Assembly (NCBI GenBank): GCA_902791965.1
Contig: CADAXZ010000008.1
Span: 1-33,747, forward strand
From: Candidatus Proelusimicrobium bovinum
GTDB taxonomy: Bacteria; Elusimicrobiota; Elusimicrobia; Elusimicrobiales; Elusimicrobiaceae
DNA length: 33,747 nt
Reading direction: 5' to 3'
How positions within the stretch are numbered: the stretch's first letter is position 1; each line of letters opens with the position of its first letter. Below the pieces are notes generated by a model, which saw only the letters and a list, made by a program, of their open reading frames with translations, did not search any database and had not been told where the DNA came from. The position numbers and the translations under genes are program-made. Of this stretch, positions 32,584 through 33,747 are shown in pieces.

Positions 32584-32617
32584 ATATCCCCGTAAACTTT
32601 TATATTTACGGGGATAT
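32584..32617. terminator. convergent stem-loop, probable terminator
   Basis: Perfect 13-bp inverted repeat ATATCCCCGTAAA (32584-32596) / TTTACGGGGATAT (32605-32617) with an 8-base loop, between the convergent ATP-grasp and lipoprotein genes. The flanks are T-rich but lack a clean T-tract on either strand. Its position makes bidirectional termination the natural reading. Confidence 0.65.
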
Positions 32618-32640
32618 TATGTATCATAAACCGTATGAAT

Positions 32641-33222
32641 TTATTTTTTAACGGTTATTGTTTTACGGATATAAATACTGTTTACATTTTCGCCTAATTC
32701 GTCTAAAACTTCGCAGATTTTATTTCCGCAAATTAAAAATATTTTGGCAGGCTGTATATATAAATCAATATTTACTGCGGATGATTTATTAAGTTTGGTA
32801 AAAGGATTTAAGAACTCTATGGGCAGATAAATATCACTTCCTACAAAGTTGAATCTGTCGTAGGAAGTTTCTATTATCAGTTTATCTTGCGTAAGTTTGC
32901 AGTTATCAATGCTGCATACGGCTGTATCATCTAAATTATACGGTGCAATAAATTTATTTATTTTGTCCTTTTGTGTTTTTGATAAATCAGTATTTTGTAT
33001 CAGGCGGTATTGTGCCGGAATAATAATTTGTGCGGTATTTTTATCAATTACTTTATGTATTACTTCGCTGTTGTGGCCTTGGCCTTGCGGGTCATTATAA
33101 TAAAGGCCGCCGTTTATTTCCTGCCGTCCTAAAGGCCCGCTTTTATGTACTTTAAGCGCAGGCATAGAAGAACACGCAGATAAAAATATAAAAGTAATTA
33201 AAATATAAATTAGGTTTTTCAT
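32641..33222 (-). CDS. small lipoprotein of unknown function
   Basis: 193-residue protein with a signal peptide (residues 2-16) ending in the lipobox LSAC, C17 being the lipidated cysteine. The mature part is polar and predicted mainly beta and contains a spaced cysteine pattern (about C100, C105, C164, C169). It has no recognisable domain. It follows cdsA by 12 bases, so it is probably co-transcribed with lipid synthesis genes. Function is not known. Confidence 0.75.
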   Translation of the reverse strand: MKNLIYILITFIFLSACSSMPALKVHKSGPLGRQEINGGLYYNDPQGQGHNSEVIHKVIDKNTAQIIIPAQYRLIQNTDLSKTQKDKINKFIAPYNLDDTAVCSIDNCKLTQDKLIIETSYDRFNFVGSDIYLPIEFLNPFTKLNKSSAVNIDLYIQPAKIFLICGNKICEVLDELGENVNSIYIRKTITVKK

Positions 33223-33234
33223 AAAGGTTCTTAT

Positions 33235-33747
33235 TTATCTTAAATAAAAATAAAGATAAAGTAAAGCAAACGGCATTGTATATAAAAGGCTGTCTATCCT
33301 GTCTAAAAGGCCGCCGTGCCCGGGCAGTAAATTGCCGAAATCTTTAATATTTAACTTTCGTTTTAAAGCGGAAACAGTTAAATCCCCTGCTGCTCCCAAA
33401 CAGGCCGTAATAATACCCAATAACAATGCTTTAAAGCCGTTAAGACCGGTAAAATAACCGGCGGTAAAAAATGTAAGTATTGCCGTAGTAAAAACTCCGC
33501 CTGCAAACCCTTCGCAGGTTTTGTTAGGGCTTATTTTGGGGGCAAGCGGTGTTTTGCCTAAACTCTTTCCCCAAAGATATTGGAAAATATCGTTTAACTG
33601 TGTGCAAACGGCTATAAAAAAGAATATTTGCTTTCCGTTTTTAAAGTAAAATAATGCGGCAGCGGAAAATAAGGATAAAAAAGTAATTATTAAAATATAT
33701 AGAAAGAAAAATCCAATTTTTCTGTTGTTTTTATATTTTGCGGCAAG
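33235..33747 (-). CDS. cdsA: phosphatidate cytidylyltransferase, C-terminal part (cut by window edge)
   Basis: Translating the - strand from the window edge gives 170 residues of uninterrupted CdsA: the NDIFQYLWGKSLGK loop, then SPNKTCEGFAGG, several membrane helices, and the C-terminal signature KRKLNIKDFGNLLPGHGGLLDRIDS that defines the family. CdsA makes CDP-diacylglycerol from phosphatidate and CTP in the inner membrane. The start lies outside the window, at position greater than 33747. It supplies substrate used by phospholipid enzymes such as the cardiolipin synthase-like protein above. Confidence 0.93.
   Translation of the reverse strand, partial: LAAKYKNNRKIGFFFLYILIITFLSLFSAAALFYFKNGKQIFFFIAVCTQLNDIFQYLWGKSLGKTPLAPKISPNKTCEGFAGGVFTTAILTFFTAGYFTGLNGFKALLLGIITACLGAAGDLTVSALKRKLNIKDFGNLLPGHGGLLDRIDSLLYTMPFALLYLYFYLR

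Noticed and set aside
1-33747. CRISPR arrays, tRNA or rRNA genes, insertion sequences
   Set aside because: No regular direct-repeat array, cloverleaf, rRNA stretch or transposase was found on reading both strands by eye.

Overview
The window is an AT-rich bacterial chromosome segment, densely packed with genes and with no gap longer than about 245 bases. Two lipoproteins, an AsmA-like envelope protein and a periplasmic-type N-acetylmuramoyl-L-alanine amidase suggest a Gram-negative (diderm) cell. A ferredoxin-linked 2-oxoacid oxidoreductase, a peptide transporter, an amino-acid-type symporter, an N-acetylglucosamine PTS and a split glycine decarboxylase suggest a strict anaerobe that ferments peptides, amino acids and amino sugars, probably in a gut. 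Elusimicrobiota (Elusimicrobium-like) is my best guess for the phylum. This is an inference from gene content and style, not a demonstrated assignment. No rRNA, tRNA, CRISPR array or insertion sequence was seen.

Layout. (1) 1-12630, all on the + strand with tiny gaps or overlaps: a YgjP-like metallopeptidase, a cell-wall amidase, the glycine cleavage genes gcvT-gcvH-gcvPA-gcvPB, a lipoate-ligase/octanoyltransferase family protein, an M50B-like membrane protease, an AsmA-like protein, a PyrE-like protein with an altered PRPP loop, an RlmI-type rRNA methyltransferase and a Sel1-repeat lipoprotein. The block ends at a bidirectional terminator (about 12655-12687). (2) 12727-15397, - strand: a four-subunit 2-oxoacid:ferredoxin oxidoreductase (order korD-korA-korB-korC), preceded by a POT peptide transporter (15641-17011) with its own terminator. 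(3) 17181-24140, + strand: a complete GlcNAc system, with an EIIA-HPr-EI fusion, an EIICB permease, nagB and nagA, followed by a family 2 glycosyltransferase. (4) 24137-27139, - strand: a cardiolipin-synthase-like enzyme converging on the glycosyltransferase, then a DAACS symporter with an unusual binding site and a small three-helix membrane protein. (5) 27210-30273, - strand: SAM methyltransferase, MFS transporter and ankyrin protein in one overlapping unit. It diverges from a + strand pair (30350-32565) of an SPL-type radical SAM enzyme and an ATP-grasp ligase. (6) 32641-33747, - strand: a small lipoprotein and the C-terminal part of cdsA, cut by the window edge.

How it fits together. Peptides imported by the POT carrier would yield amino acids whose 2-oxoacids are oxidised by the Kor/Vor complex to acyl-CoA and reduced ferredoxin. 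Glycine is handled by the glycine cleavage system, whose H protein needs the lipoyl group that the neighbouring ligase-family protein may supply. GlcNAc enters by the self-contained PTS and is converted by NagA and NagB to fructose-6-phosphate. The best candidate for an undescribed system is the radical SAM/ATP-grasp pair together with the divergent methyltransferase/MFS/ankyrin unit. Second are the PyrE-like protein with a rewritten PRPP site and the DAACS symporter with Glu in place of the substrate-binding Arg.
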